In this document: positions 1-11,211 of the stretch, in pieces
Numbering within the stretch: position 1 is the stretch's first letter
Layout: each line of letters starts with the position of its first letter
NCBI GenBank assembly: GCA_944989445.1
Contig: CALYLW010000071.1
Coordinates: forward strand, 86,001-150,000
DNA from: Ampullaceana balthica
Lineage: Eukaryota; Mollusca; Gastropoda; Lymnaeidae
Length of the DNA stretch: 64,000 nucleotides
Direction of reading: 5' to 3'
Notes under the pieces: model-generated
What the model was told of the DNA's origin: nothing
Database searches by the model: none
Seen by the model: only the letters and a program-made list of their open reading frames with translations
Position numbers and translations under genes: made by a program

Positions 1-27
1 ACGGGCCTATGCGTTAAGACGGCCCTG
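1..27. mobile_element. Right end of a hAT-type element, cut by window edge
   Basis: The first 27 bases match the right terminus of the complete hAT element at 35010-36198 (GTTAAGACGGCCCTG at 13-27). The rest of this copy lies outside the window. It is inserted in the BED-finger sequence that follows. Confidence 0.75.
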
Positions 28-233
28 CTGACAGCATCAGCGCAGTTAAATTTAAACATATAACTAGAAAGTTGAGCAAATATGTTGTTTTTAAGCTAAC
101 TGCGGATGGCAAAGTCGAAGATGGTGAAAACGTTTACTTTGTTCACTGCCATAAACAATTCTCTTTTAAAGGATCAAATACATCGCTGACGTACCACCTT
201 CAGCACAAATCAAGTATCAACACATTGTCATGA
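28..233 (+). pseudogene. BED-type zinc finger remnant of a hAT transposase
   Basis: A reading frame is open from the upstream hAT junction to TGA at 231-233. The residues before the stop include KYVVFKLTADGKVEDGEN, then VHCHKQFSFKGSNTSL and YHLQHK. This follows the layout of BED fingers in ZBED/hAT transposases: aromatic start, glycine turn, Cys pair, a GSNTSL-type linker, and HLxxxH. Only one Cys of the usual pair is visible and the spacing near the final His is altered, so metal binding is probably lost. No catalytic domain follows; the protein stops and an AT-rich hAT end comes next. BED fingers normally bind transposon ends. The upstream part was replaced by another hAT insertion, so the true start is missing. 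Confidence 0.65.
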
Positions 234-395
234 AATTTAGTTCAAAATATTCTTAATTTTCAATGTCCGTGAGAAATGTTCAGTTTAATGATGTCATAAA
301 TTTCTATTTTTGCTTTTAATCGAAATTGTCCATTAATTAATCGATAATTTTTCAAAAGTTAACGATTAAAATTAAATTAATCGATAACAGCCCTA
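28..395 (+). mobile_element. hAT-like remnant with BED finger and AACAGCCCTA terminus
   Basis: The segment ends with an AT-rich terminus, AATCGATAACAGCCCTA (379-395). It matches the right end of the MITE at 10412-11338 and one end of the copy at 31106-31382. Its left part encodes a BED zinc-finger remnant. A BED finger beside such a terminus fits the non-mobile relic of an autonomous hAT element. Confidence 0.65.
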
Positions 396-1633
396 ATATT
401 TATATTTTATTTTGAAAGGTTTGATCATGTTTCATTTTTTTTTCTGAAATAAATTTCAAAATATTCAATTACCTTTCATGAAAAAAAGTAATAAAAGCGT
501 TTAACTCTTTCGTGGATTTCTCGAATGAAATGAATGGTATTTAAAAAAAAATTATAATTAATTTTTTTATTTACTTTTTTTTTATAGCATTTATATTACT
601 GAATTGAGATTTTAAGTGAAAGAGTGTGTGTGTATGTGTGTGTGTGGGGGTGGGGTGTGGGGAGTGGGGGAAGATTTAGGGAGGGGGTACTTTTTCCAGA
701 TCGATACTGAGCCTGTATTCTTGTAAGTCATTAAATCGGGCAGGCAAAGGGAAGTAACTCTATCATAAATAGTTTTAAAAATTGCTCCTGTTGACCATGG
801 ACGCTTATTTTTATTCATTTTTTATTTTAAAGTTTTTTTTTGAGAACCTCTGTAGGTTAGTTTCCCCTTTGAGCGTCATCCTTGGTTGAGAAATATTGAC
901 CCCAACAGGGAACACAACAATCGTTCTCGTCATACACCCACGCACTCAACCACTAATTCGAAGGGTCGAGCTGTTGGTTGAACAGCCGTTAGAAGCTGTT
1001 GAACATCTCCTGCAGTATACAGGACTATGAAATTACTCTGGCTGTTTTGCTGCTATCCAGGTTACAGCTTGCGATCACTGCAATAGGCGTAAGGCAGTAA
1101 ATGTGGAATTTGAAAATGCCACGATACTTAACAAAAAAAGCTTGCGTATTCCACAATTACAAACAACGTTATTTGCCAAGCCCGCCGAGAGGAAAACAAT
1201 CAAAACAACATAGCAATACGGTTGATCATTTCTAAGACCTGAAAACGTCATAGCTCAATGTGTAATGTTCTATTTTTAGATAACATTTTAGCGGAACAAT
1301 TTTTTTGAAGCATAAATACAGTCGAATCACTATTTTCTCAAAATTATTAGCATAGTAAAAGTACGAAACTTTTTTTCCTTTTTCAAGTCCAATTTGCTGT
1401 CTTAAATTAACGAAGAATTAAAAAAAAAGCTGACAAAATGAAGCCTTCTCAATATACCTACATTTACATATTGACTCGTATCTTTTATTAAATTTTTATG
1501 AAATCTGTCCTTAAAAACGATAAATATAGCCCCAATATTTCTATTAATAGCTCTCCGCCATATTATGACCAGGCCTATAGCACACAAATACTCTTATTAC
1601 AAATTAAATAGAAACAAAAATTACCTAACAATA
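396..1633. other. AT-rich intergenic DNA, no gene seen
   Basis: No supported gene. There is a G/T-rich simple repeat at about 619-692 (GTGTGTGTG then G-runs). The remainder is AT-rich sequence with homopolymer A/T tracts. Confidence 0.6.
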
Positions 1634-2040
1634 TAGACTACGAGATACGACCCGCGGCGTAGCATACGCCGCAGACATGCTCATCATAGATAGTGCAAAG
1701 AACGGGGGGGGGGTGAGAGACAGGACACAAACACAGCACGAAGTAATGGGGAAAAAAAAGCAGAAAAAAAAAGTTTTAAAAATTAAAATAATAAAATATT
1801 CACGCTGGGGCTTGAACTCAGGACTTTCTGCATGCAAGGCGGACGTGATAACCAATACACTTGGAATCATATGTTATTCTGTGAAGGAACAACGGAAGTG
1901 AACGCAAGAAGCATCGTTCCCAACCGGTCCCCCTTTTCCCCCCTTTCCTTTCACCCCACTACGCTTGCCAACAGTGATCTGTCGACCACATCGAGGGTCA
2001 TTCGTCATGCTTTCTTGCACATACTCGTTTAGGTGAATTA
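1634..2040 (-). mobile_element. tRNA-Val-derived SINE-like element, copy 1
   Basis: This is the reverse-strand relative of 24922-25445. Both contain a tRNA-like module, a terminal segment with a perfect stem (GCGGCGTA / TACGCCGC with 3-nt loop, 1654-1672 here), and the start TTCACCTAAACGAGT (near 2036 on this strand). The middle contains a G-tract and A-rich stretch. No coding capacity is seen. The class is inferred as SINE-like from the internal tRNA homology. Confidence 0.55.
1797..1868 (-). repeat. tRNA-like module inside the SINE-like element
   Basis: On the minus strand the sequence shows GGTTATCACGTCCGCC (D-arm side) and GAGTTCAAGCCCCAG (box B / T arm), as in metazoan tRNA-Val genes. 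The T stem has one mismatch and the anticodon region is altered, so this is a retroposon promoter relic, not a gene. Confidence 0.55.
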
Positions 2041-2370
2041 TATATATATATATATATTATTATAGATAGTTGACGTTTTACTTACGACCATAAGACATGC
2101 CACAAAATTTCTTTTGACCACCCAGACCACCAGACCTAGGCATGAATAATGACATCTCACAAGTTTTGATAACAAAAATATTTCTTTTTGTCCATCAAAC
2201 GTATGTTAATCAAATTTCTAAAGAATGTATTTATTGCTCTTAAAATTGAAAACCTGCTTTTTATCAACAGTCAGCTTACCAATATATTTAAATTATTCAT
2301 GTAGCAAGTCTAGAGAGTAACTTACAATAGACCAATTGGTTCTTTATTTAAAGTTTGCATGGGTACATGA

Positions 2371-2760
2371 CACTATGAGATGATACTATGAGATGATACT
2401 ATGAGATGATACTATGAGATGATACTATGAGATGATACTATGAGATGATACTATGAGATGATACTATGAGATGATACTATGAGATGATACTATGAGATGA
2501 TTATATGAGATGATACTTTGGAAACACGTGATGGATTGATTGTCATGATGAAATGACAAAATGAGATGACACGATGAAATGACATGATGAGATGACATCA
2601 TCATCAATAGATAAGCGTAGGACGCAATAATCTTCTGTATAGAAGGAGCGTCTGTAAACAGATAAGATGATGAAATGACATGATGAGATGACATGATGAA
2701 ATGACATGATGAGATGACATGATGAAATGACGTGATGAGATCATGTGATCTGATGATGAT
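2371..2760. repeat. 13-bp minisatellite, two sub-arrays
   Basis: The first part (about 2371-2513) repeats ACTATGAGATGAT about 11 times. The second (about 2555-2760) alternates GACATGATGAAAT and GACATGATGAGAT with the same 13-bp period. About 100 bp of unrelated sequence around 2600-2665 interrupts it. The common period and GATGA core suggest one ancestral array. Confidence 0.85.
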
Positions 2761-4249
2761 TTGAAGGGAGGAGACAAGATGACAGTACTTAGCGAGCTTA
2801 AAGACAGCGGCTACTCATCGAGTGGATTCCCGAGACTCCTACAGATTATAGATAATCTCCAAACATGTGAAACTGTTGATGACGTGAATCGTAGGAGAGC
2901 TTTTTAACTATACCCACGGCCTAAGTACACATTGAAAGCTGTTTTATCTTGTCCAATATTTCTTGCATTCACAATATGGACATTATTCTTCCTCACAAAT
3001 AAAAATTTAAAAAAAAACAAAAACAAAAACAAAACAACAATGCTCTCTCTTGGGGTTTTGTTTTTAATTTTCGTAGTTGAGACAAGACACAACAAAGGTA
3101 AGTGTCGTTCAGCCAGCAACTTTTCAGGATCCCTTTGACTCAACTTCCCTCCGGTTTTAGACGGGTCTCTATGACATGACTTTATCTACCCCCTGGGTCG
3201 TGTTAACCCCGCCACCCCCACCACTCAAACGGAAAAATTACCTGGGAGGGGGCTAAGTTGATTACGTCCTCAATGTTTATAGATCATTTTGGCATCTGGC
3301 CAACGGTTGTCTCGGGCAAAAGGGGCAGAGTTTCAGTGCTCTGGAATTCGGAACACTAGATGTATACAGGGGGGAGGGGGGGGTCTTGGTTCAGGTCTTT
3401 TTATTATGATGTCCGGCGTCCGAGTGCGTGTGGGGTCAGTGTCAATACATTCTAAGCTACAGAAGTCTTAAGTCGGCGTAAACTGAGAGAAAAGAGATTC
3501 TCACAAGCAAGGAAAGAACGTTAGCGGGGTTGCCAAGAAGTTGGGTGTGTGCATTTGTGTGTGTCTGTGTGGGTGGCTGGTTGTGTGTATGTGGGTGTGG
3601 GTGGGGTATGTGTGTGTTTGTCTGTATTCCCAATAACCTGCGAGACTGTTCGACCATGCAGATATCTGACCGACGTCGCGCAGCAGTTTAGAATTACGCC
3701 GCAGCAAATTTTGATAAGGATAATAAAACGTAAGTGTTTATAGGTGTAAAATCTTGTCAAAATGATGCTATTTAACTTCGCACACGAGTTTCTCATTTTG
3801 CAAACGATAAATGATCCTTAGAGAAAACATTGGTTTGTATGTGTGTTACCCCCGGGGATGGGTTGTAGATATAAACCTTACAGGTGACAGGCGAACACGT
3901 CAGAAAAAAAGTTCTTTTAGAAAAGCAGGAAATATATTTGGAAACCTTAAAATTTACATTATCGAAATCCAGAGACTTTCATGATCATAGTTGTAGTTGT
4001 AGTTTTTAGTTTGCTAAATTGGACACATTTTTTTCTTCTGGAATCTTTTCCTAAAAAAAAACCCAGAGTATACCACATTGCATTGATGTCATACTAGCAG
4101 ACCCGTCGTGCGTGGCAAAGATCTCAGTAAAAAGGAATAAATATAGATAAAAAAGGAGTGACATTAAGGGTCACCGGGCCCATCAGTTTAACGTGTGAAG
4201 TTCGAAAATCTGTTCATTTCAATCAATTTCATAAGAAATATATATATTA
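2761..4249. other. Intergenic, simple repeats only
   Basis: No gene is supported. There is an (AAAAAC) stretch near 3009-3036, G-runs at 3370-3390 and a GT-rich tract at 3545-3625. The stretch 3655-3725 resembles the GCAGATATYTGACCGACG repeat also seen at about 10800 and 17990. A possible reverse-strand Helitron-type CTAG end lies at 4094-4097, with weak support. Confidence 0.5.
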
Positions 4250-4699
4250 CTAGCGTACACCCGTCAAAAATAACGGAAGTTTTCAGCTGAAATCTATATA
4301 TTTTATAAAAAATGCACTTTTTTTAGGGCGCCTACGGCACCCACCTTTTTCAAAAGCCCAACTAACGTGTCCTTGTTTGATAAATACGAAATATTAAACT
4401 TTCTGAAATGTACACAAAGTATTTCATAATAGGGGTTGTAGGGCGCCTACAGCGCCCCCTTTGTTTTGTGATTTTATAATTAACCATCATCAAATCCTCT
4501 TTTTACATTGATCCCTTTTCCAAAATTAAAATATCAGCGAAAACAATGACGTCATATAATATTTTTTTTACAGCGCATCTTTAATTTGCACACCTTTTGA
4601 TGCATTCGTGCAGTAATTTGGTTTTCCCTGCTTTCTAAAATTAGTAGCGTCAGGACTGACTGACAGACACTACTTGCGTGACAATTGCAAATTATATTG

Positions 4700-4731
<32 letters not shown>

Positions 4732-5046
4732 CATACATACATACATACATACATACATACATACATACATACATACATACATACATACATACATACATAC
4801 ATACATACATACATACATACATACATACATACATACATACATACATACATACATACATACATACATACATACATACATACATACATACATACATACATAC
4901 ATACATACATACATACATACATACATACATACATACATACATACATACATACATACATACATACATACATACATACATACATACATACATACATACTCAT
5001 ACATACATACATACATACATACATACATACATACTACATACATACA

Positions 5047-5078
<32 letters not shown>

Positions 5079-5224
5079 CATACATACATACATACATACA
5101 TACATACATACATACATACATACATACATACATACATACATACATACATACATACATACATACATACATACATACATACATACATACATACATACATACA
5201 TACATACATACATACATACATACA

Positions 5225-5256
<32 letters not shown>

Positions 5257-5934
5257 CATACATACATACATACATACATACATACATACATACATACATA
5301 CATACATACATACATACATACATACATACATACATACATACATACATACATACATACATACATACATACATACATACATACATACATACATACATACATA
5401 CATACATACATACATACATACATACATACATACATACATACATACATACATACATACATACATACATACATACATACATACATACATACATACATACATA
5501 CATACATACATACATACATACATACATACATACATACATACATACATACATACATACATACATACATACATACATACATACATACATACATACATACATA
5601 CATACATACATACATACATACATACATACATACATACATACATACATACATACATACATACATACATACATACATACATACATACATACATACATACATA
5701 CATACATACATACATACATACATACATACATACATACATACATACATACATACATACATACATACATACATACATACATACATACATACATACTACATAC
5801 ATACATACATACATACATACATACATACATACATACATACATACATACATACATACATACATACATACATACATACATACATACATACATACATACATAC
5901 ATACATACATACATACATACATACATACTATAGA
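4250..5934 (-). mobile_element. Helitron-like element H1 carrying a giant microsatellite
   Basis: On the minus strand the element ends with a hairpin (CCGTTATTTTTGACGG) followed by GTGTACG and CTAG at 4250-4253, then T. A short 3' hairpin before CTRR next to a host T is the canonical Helitron 3' end. The body contains GGCGCC-rich segments and TTTTAGAAAGCAGGGAAAAC. The element 5' side passes through TAAACAATATAATTTGC straight into the tetranucleotide array. No Rep/helicase ORF is present, so it is non-autonomous. The outer limit at TCTATAG next to the array (about 5930-5934) is a guess. Confidence 0.6.
4703..5927. repeat. (CATA)n microsatellite, about 1.2 kb
   Basis: About 300 tandem CATA units, with only five visible irregularities (near 4996, 5034, 5076, 5253 and 5792). 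The long apparent reading frames here (alternating M-Y-V-C or T-Y-I-H) are products of the 4-bp period and are not genes. Confidence 0.98.
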
Positions 5935-7087
5935 TAATTTTATTTGTATTCACTAAAAAATAATTTTTTTAAAATAATTTTTTATTACCTTCTTCAAAAA
6001 TTATTTGTTAGAATAACTTTTAAAATGATTAGGTAATGGTTACGTTGAATAGGGCATTAAGATTAAGATTTCATCACATCCGAACATTAATGTCCTTGAT
6101 TCAAGAATTACAGATATCAGCCACTGTACATCACATGTTCGGCCTAATTGGAATTTATATTGTATGGTGTCTAACGGGATATTTCTAATACAAACTCGTT
6201 GTCTCACTAGTGAGGATACTCTGTTACACTTAGATGAGTTATTATGTCCTGAGAAAATCGACTTATCGCATTACACATTTGGCTACAGTTCTAACATCTC
6301 AAAGAAGTTAATATTGCTTGTATGTCTGTATCGACTCGTATAGACGAATTAGCATTTGTAACACCTATTTTTGTCGTCATCAAACGGGCCTGATTTCTGT
6401 AATACATGCCGCGGTGGACAATGGTCAATAAGCTGAAAGAACCAGCTTGATACAACACAAAATGATACAACACATTCGTGTATGCTACCTCCTTACTTCC
6501 AACGTCCAGTTACCGAAACAGAATTCATCTGTACACTTGAATATAAATCAAACCCCTGTGGCCCTTATACGACACCTTATATACGAAATGTTTATACGAA
6601 AACTATATAGACACCCCAAAGAGTTCAATTGCCAAAAACAGTTTGAAAACACGGATATAATAAAGCAAACTATTGTCTGCTTGTCGTTCTCACCACCACC
6701 CCTAAGAGCAGTTCGTTTACGATCCACATTTCCCCCCTGATGTATACGAAAACAAAGCCCCCCACCCCCACCCTGACCACACTTCCTGCAAATCTTTGCC
6801 GTCTTGATCTGTGACATAAACGTTGAGCCTGCTGTAAAATTTATTATTGACTATTTGGCGCTAATCTTTCCAGGATGATGAATTCGAGTGTTCGTCTCTC
6901 CCTTTAAAAAAAAACACCACAAGTACATCTCTTCGAAACACATCTGTTGAGAGCCATTTTTTCCTTCACTGCCTATTGAGGTTTATTTTTTTCATCATCT
7001 GTTTGAACATTAAATGGTATGCTGATAGTTCGTGTATAAAAAAATTATTTTAACAAAACTAAAATCGTGTGGCCTAAATGATACTAC
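5935..7087. other. Intergenic, no gene seen
   Basis: AT-rich sequence with no motif or repeat that could be assigned. Short open frames around 6447-6817 have no recognisable protein features. Confidence 0.5.
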
Positions 7088-7460
7088 ATGTGGAAGAAAA
7101 TCAGCAGCCCCGAGCCTAGTGCTCTTCATGGGTCTTCCTGGAAAACCCTCCCAGCTATCTGGCCCCCTCCCCTAGAAAAGGACGTGACAGCTGGGAACCC
7201 CCCCCCCTCCGAGCGGTCGCTTCTGAAGCAGCCACCTGGGGATCCAGGACAGAAAGTCGAAGATGCCTCCCACTAAGTTGGCCTCACAAGGAGGGGTGGA
7301 AATTTCCTACTATGACCCGCTACCACTTTGGCGCCACCCCGACAAAGCATACGAGTCTCAATGGTTAGGGTCGCCGCTATGCGGGGGATCATCAATGACC
7401 TACCTAGGGTGCAACCCCCATTGGAAGGTTTCCTCAGAGCTGGCGTCCGCTGTGGCCTAA
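7088..7460. other. GC-rich block of unknown origin
   Basis: A markedly GC-richer segment than its surroundings, with CpG-containing runs and short overlapping open frames (7088-7276 and 7263-7460, plus). The translations are proline/serine-rich and match no family I recognise. An abrupt return to AT-rich sequence follows at about 7460. It could be a fragment of a retroelement leader or a degraded exon; I cannot decide. Confidence 0.35.
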
Positions 7461-8154
7461 ATAAATTCTTCAACCGTTCAAATAAGCTTATATAAATGAA
7501 CAAGTAATAAAAACTCAAATGAGTATTTAAACGCAATTTCCAAAAAAGAATCACGCTACATCACACCAAGAATGTGTCAATATAATGCGCACCACGCAAC
7601 AATCTTACATTCGCAAAGCGGGAAAACCCCATTAACTATCATTCTAGATGACATTAAAAGTCGTTTCAAATCTATAATTTTGAAAACTAAACAAAACAAT
7701 TGCGTTCCAAAATTACGGGAGTCGAACAAACGTTAATTTTTCAAAAGTTCCGTTTTCAACATTGTTCTAAATATTATTAGCTATCGTCTGGCGTTTGTTT
7801 CCACCCGATAGATGTTATGGTTTGCGAGAAATTGACAAAATACTGATATTTTTTCGGTTTTATTTTTATTTTCCCGTAAATCCAGTAAACCTTTTCGTTA
7901 TTTGTTTGGCCCTTGCACATCCTTGGGACCTCCTTAGCAAAATTGCAAAAGACCCGAACCCTTTATCTGGTATGGTTCAGGAGGAGTTGCATGTGCAAGC
8001 TCTACAGACATTTGAAATATATAAACGCAATTTATCCCATGGGAAATTGCGTTAAAAAATGTTATATATTTTGTGTGTGTATGTTTGGGGTGAGCGATGT
8101 TTTGAGAACTAATGGTAGCACACGAGAGTATAAAATAACTATTTTTTTCAGTTT
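7461..8154. other. Intergenic, no gene seen
   Basis: AT-rich. A short stretch, CAATATAATGCGCACC near 7578-7593, matches the motif reiterated in the dispersed R repeat (see 28407-28900). No other structure was recognised. Confidence 0.45.
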
Positions 8155-8162
8155 CTTCTGTA

Positions 8163-8775
8163 TAGAGGCGTCACTAGGGGGGGGGGTGCGAGGGATGCAG
8201 TCCTCACCGGGGTGACACCATCATGTATGTTCCCGTTATTTGGCACTGGCAGACCCTAATGTGGTCCAATTGAGTAAGTCGTGAGGGGGGGTGACACCAT
8301 GAGGTACCGCACTGGATGACACCAACCCTAGTGACGCCTCTATGGAGTAAGTCGTGAGGGGGGTGACACCATGAGGTACCGCACTGGATGACACCAACCC
8401 TAGTCACGCCTCTATGGAGTAAGTCGTGAGGGGGGGTGACACCATGAGGTACCGCACTGGATGACACCGACCCTAGTGACGCCTCTATGGAGTAAGTCGT
8501 GAGGGGGGTGACACCATGAGGTACCGCACTGGATGACACCAACCCTAGTGACGCGTCTATGGAGTAAGTCGTGAGGGGTGTGACACCATGAGGTACCGCA
8601 CTGGATGACACCAACCCTAGTCACGCCTCTATGGAGTAAGTCGTGAGGGGGGTGACACCATGAGGTACCGCACTGGATGACACCAACCCTTGTCACGCCT
8701 CTATGGAGTAAGTCGTGAGGCGGGTGACACCATGAGGTACCGCACTGGATGACACCAACCCTAGTGACGCCTCTA
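8163..8775. mobile_element. TIR element with internal 72-bp tandem array
   Basis: The ends are perfect 17-bp inverted repeats, TAGAGGCGTCACTAGGG and its complement. They are flanked by an 8-bp target duplication with one mismatch (CTTCTGTA 8155-8162, CTTATGTA 8776-8783). An 8-bp duplication is typical of hAT and P elements. Between the ends a 72-bp unit is repeated about seven times; each unit contains a copy of the CCCTAGTGACGCCTCTA terminus. Because 72 is divisible by three the array gives repeated open frames on the minus strand, which look incidental. Confidence 0.75.
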
Positions 8776-8864
8776 CTTATGTAGTATAAAATATAACCGT
8801 CAAACACATTTAGGAACAAACTTTGTTCTCTGGATATGTCAGTTTCAAAATTCAACTCCGCCTC

Positions 8865-9232
8865 AAGGTCAACAAAGTCTGCCAATCAAGGTCAACAAAG
8901 TCTGCCAATCAAGGTCAACAAAGTCTGCCAATCAAGGTCAACAAAGTCTGCCAATCAAGGTCAACAAAGTCTGCCAATCAAGGTCAACAAAGTCTGCCAA
9001 TCAAGGTCAACAAAGTCTGCCAATCAAGGTCAACAAAGTCTGCCAATCAAGGTCAACAAAGTCTGCCAATCAAGGTCAACAAAGTCTGCCAATCAAGGTC
9101 AACAAAGTCTGCCAATCAAGGTCAACAAAGTCTGCCAATCAAGGTCAACAAAGTCTGCCAATCAAGGTCAACAAAGTCTGCCAATCAAGGTCAACAAAGT
9201 CTGCCAATCAAGGTCAACAAAGTCTGCCAATC
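8865..9232. repeat. 23-bp minisatellite, 16 units
   Basis: Sixteen head-to-tail copies of a 23-bp unit beginning AAGGTCAACAAAGTCTG. The units look identical by eye, which implies very recent amplification or strong homogenisation. The open frame through it is a period effect (three units make 23 codons). Confidence 0.95.
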
Positions 9233-9710
9233 TGTATCGAAATGTCTGTCTCTGTATCCCCCAAAGATGTACCGCCATTATTTACAAACGTTACTTCTTC
9301 CCACTCAAATGTACAATCAGATAGCTGTGGACCATGTCATATTGCAAGATAACATTGATTGTTTTGGTTGCCACCTAGACTGTTACTAGATATGACAGAC
9401 TAGTGACATCTGGATATTCATATACCGAAATGTGAGCGTCGTGCCACACTCACGTCAGAGGCAAATATGACCGGGTCCCATCTCGGCGTTTGGAGACGGG
9501 GACTCATGTGACTCGGCCACGACTCGACCTTGACGCCCACGCTACTCACACGGCGATGTTGTTGTTGAAAGGTTGCTGTCGATTCACCCCCCCCTCCCCT
9601 GAGTGTCGCCCGCATCAAAATGTCCTCTTCCAGCAGATGACTTGTTTTGTACGACTGCACTTTTAGCTACGGCCGTATTTTTGGTGAGGAAAGTGCGAAG
9701 TTCAAGGTTG
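9233..9710. other. Intergenic, no gene seen
   Basis: Mixed-composition sequence with a C-run at about 9588-9599. Short open frames on both strands have no recognisable domains. Confidence 0.45.
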
Positions 9711-9895
9711 TTTCACACTGTGGGTTGTTCACGTTGTGGGTTGTTCACGCTGTGGGTTTTTCACGCTGTGGCTTGTTCACGCTGTAGGTTTTTCACGCTG
9801 TGGCTTGTTCACGCTGTGGGTTGTTCATGCTGTGGTTTGTTCACGCTGTGGGTTGTTAACGCTGTGGGTTGCTCACACCGTGGGTTGTCCACTTT
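9711..9895. repeat. 16-bp degenerate minisatellite
   Basis: About eleven units of roughly TTGTTCACGCTGTGGG, with substitutions between units. Two overlapping open frames arise only from the repeat. Confidence 0.85.
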
Positions 9896-10411
9896 ACGGG
9901 CCATTGATTTTTTACGTTATTTTAAAATGGAGAAAATATTTTTTTCCCTTTAATGTTGATAGAACAGTCGAAAACAAGAACATGTCATAAATGATTTAAC
10001 TAAAAAATAAGTAATAATCATAATTATTTTTAATGTTTATATTGTACAATTGTTGGGGAAAGGGTCAGGAAGCGTGTCAAAAATGACACGCCAATATATA
10101 CAAGTTTCCGAAAGCTAGCGATTTAACTAACCCCTTCCACATTTTTTTTCCAGCAGACATACCTCATAACCAAGGGATGAATGGATGAGCAGTTTCAATT
10201 ACTTTTTTTTTAAAGTCTTTATTTAGGAAAACAGAAAAACAAAGAACTTCTCATATCTTGTACAGTCTTCTTTCTGACCATGAGGGCAAATCGTATGGAA
10301 ATTTCGAGAAGATATAACATAAACATTTATTCACCAAGAAAGTGTGAAAATAATTTCAGGGTTTATAGCTCACCTTAATGGCTTAAAATTTGATATGAAA
10401 AAAAAACAACC
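9896..10411. other. Intergenic, no gene seen
   Basis: AT-rich sequence with poly-A/T tracts. No repeat or coding signal was recognised. Confidence 0.45.
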
Positions 10412-10654
10412 TAGGGCTGCGGAAATTAACAATTATATTCTCGATTCAAATTTTTTAACGATTAATTTTTTTTTAACGATTAATCGACCCACCACTTGTA
10501 CTTGAAGTCAAACAGTAAACTATATCGGCCGATAAATATGAATTAATTTCCAGACGATTACAGGAACATTTTGGTTTTAATGTGTTGACTGGCGTGAATG
10601 TTCAAAATGTTGATGAAGGTTATTGTGTCCATTGAGAGAAATCATTTGCCCACC

Positions 10655-10855
10655 ATGCAATGTACCCTCTAAGTCTAAGCTTCGTTGGTCAGTGTGCAAA
10701 GTTAAAAAAAAACCTCATGTGCAAAGTTGTACAACGTCCATTTTTTCTGCAATATTTTACAAAATTTGATGCGCGGTGGACGGCGGTGGTTCTAATCTCT
10801 TGCGTGGCGTCGGTCAAATATCTGTGCAGCCGCGCTGCTTAAAGGGAACATTGCT
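10655..10855. repeat. CCCTCTAAG / GCGCAG dispersed repeat
   Basis: This segment shares TGTACCCTCTAAG, AAGCTTCGTTGGTC, GCGTGGCGTCGGTCAAAT and TGCAGCCGCG-type pieces with about 17850-18030. A related, more diverged block lies at 15660-15860. It sits in the same relative place inside two MITEs, so it may belong to that family's body, or be an older nested insertion. Confidence 0.5.
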
Positions 10856-10911
10856 ACCATGGTTCTAACACTTCGCTAACATAACACCTGCAAACCAAAC
10901 ATCCACTACAG

Positions 10912-11211
10912 CTGTGCTTCTCAAAGTGGTGGTCCGCGGACCGGAGCCGGTCCGTGGGCCATCAGCTGCCGGTCCACAGAAGTTATCAAGAAATGATGGG
11001 AAAATGTAATTATATCCTCCATTTGCAACCATGAATACTTACCCTAAATAATATTTACATTTTTCGACAATAAGCACATAAAATGAAACAAATAAAATAA
11101 AATAAATTATTTTTCGCTATCTTGTCAGTAGACGGAAATAGTTCACCGGTCCCTGGTGCAAAGGGAAAAATTCCTGCTGGTCCGCCATTCTAAAAAGTTT
11201 GAGAAGCGCTG
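10912..11211. mobile_element. hAT MITE, CAGTGCTTCTCAAA family, copy 1 (300 bp)
   Basis: The ends CTGTGCTTCTCAAA (10912) and TTTGAGAAGCGCTG (to 11211) are inverted repeats. A perfect 8-bp duplication CACTACAG flanks them (10904-10911 and 11212-11219). The inner sequence near the ends is rich in GGTCCGCGGACCGG palindromes. Non-coding. Confidence 0.88.

Noticed and set aside
4094..4130. Another Helitron-type end (CTAG at 4094, minus strand)
   Set aside because: A CTAG and GC-rich stretch exist but the hairpin is poor and no second copy is in the window.
4552..5956. Long open frames of 250-456 codons across the CATA array on both strands
   Set aside because: All frames are open because a 4-bp repeat lacks stop codons. 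The predicted peptides are pure M-Y-V-C or T-Y-I-H repeats.
8204..8885. Repeat proteins with the GVTRVGVIQCGTSWCH motif on the minus strand
   Set aside because: The 72-bp period is divisible by three, so any stop-free unit gives an open frame. The DNA is a transposon end array.
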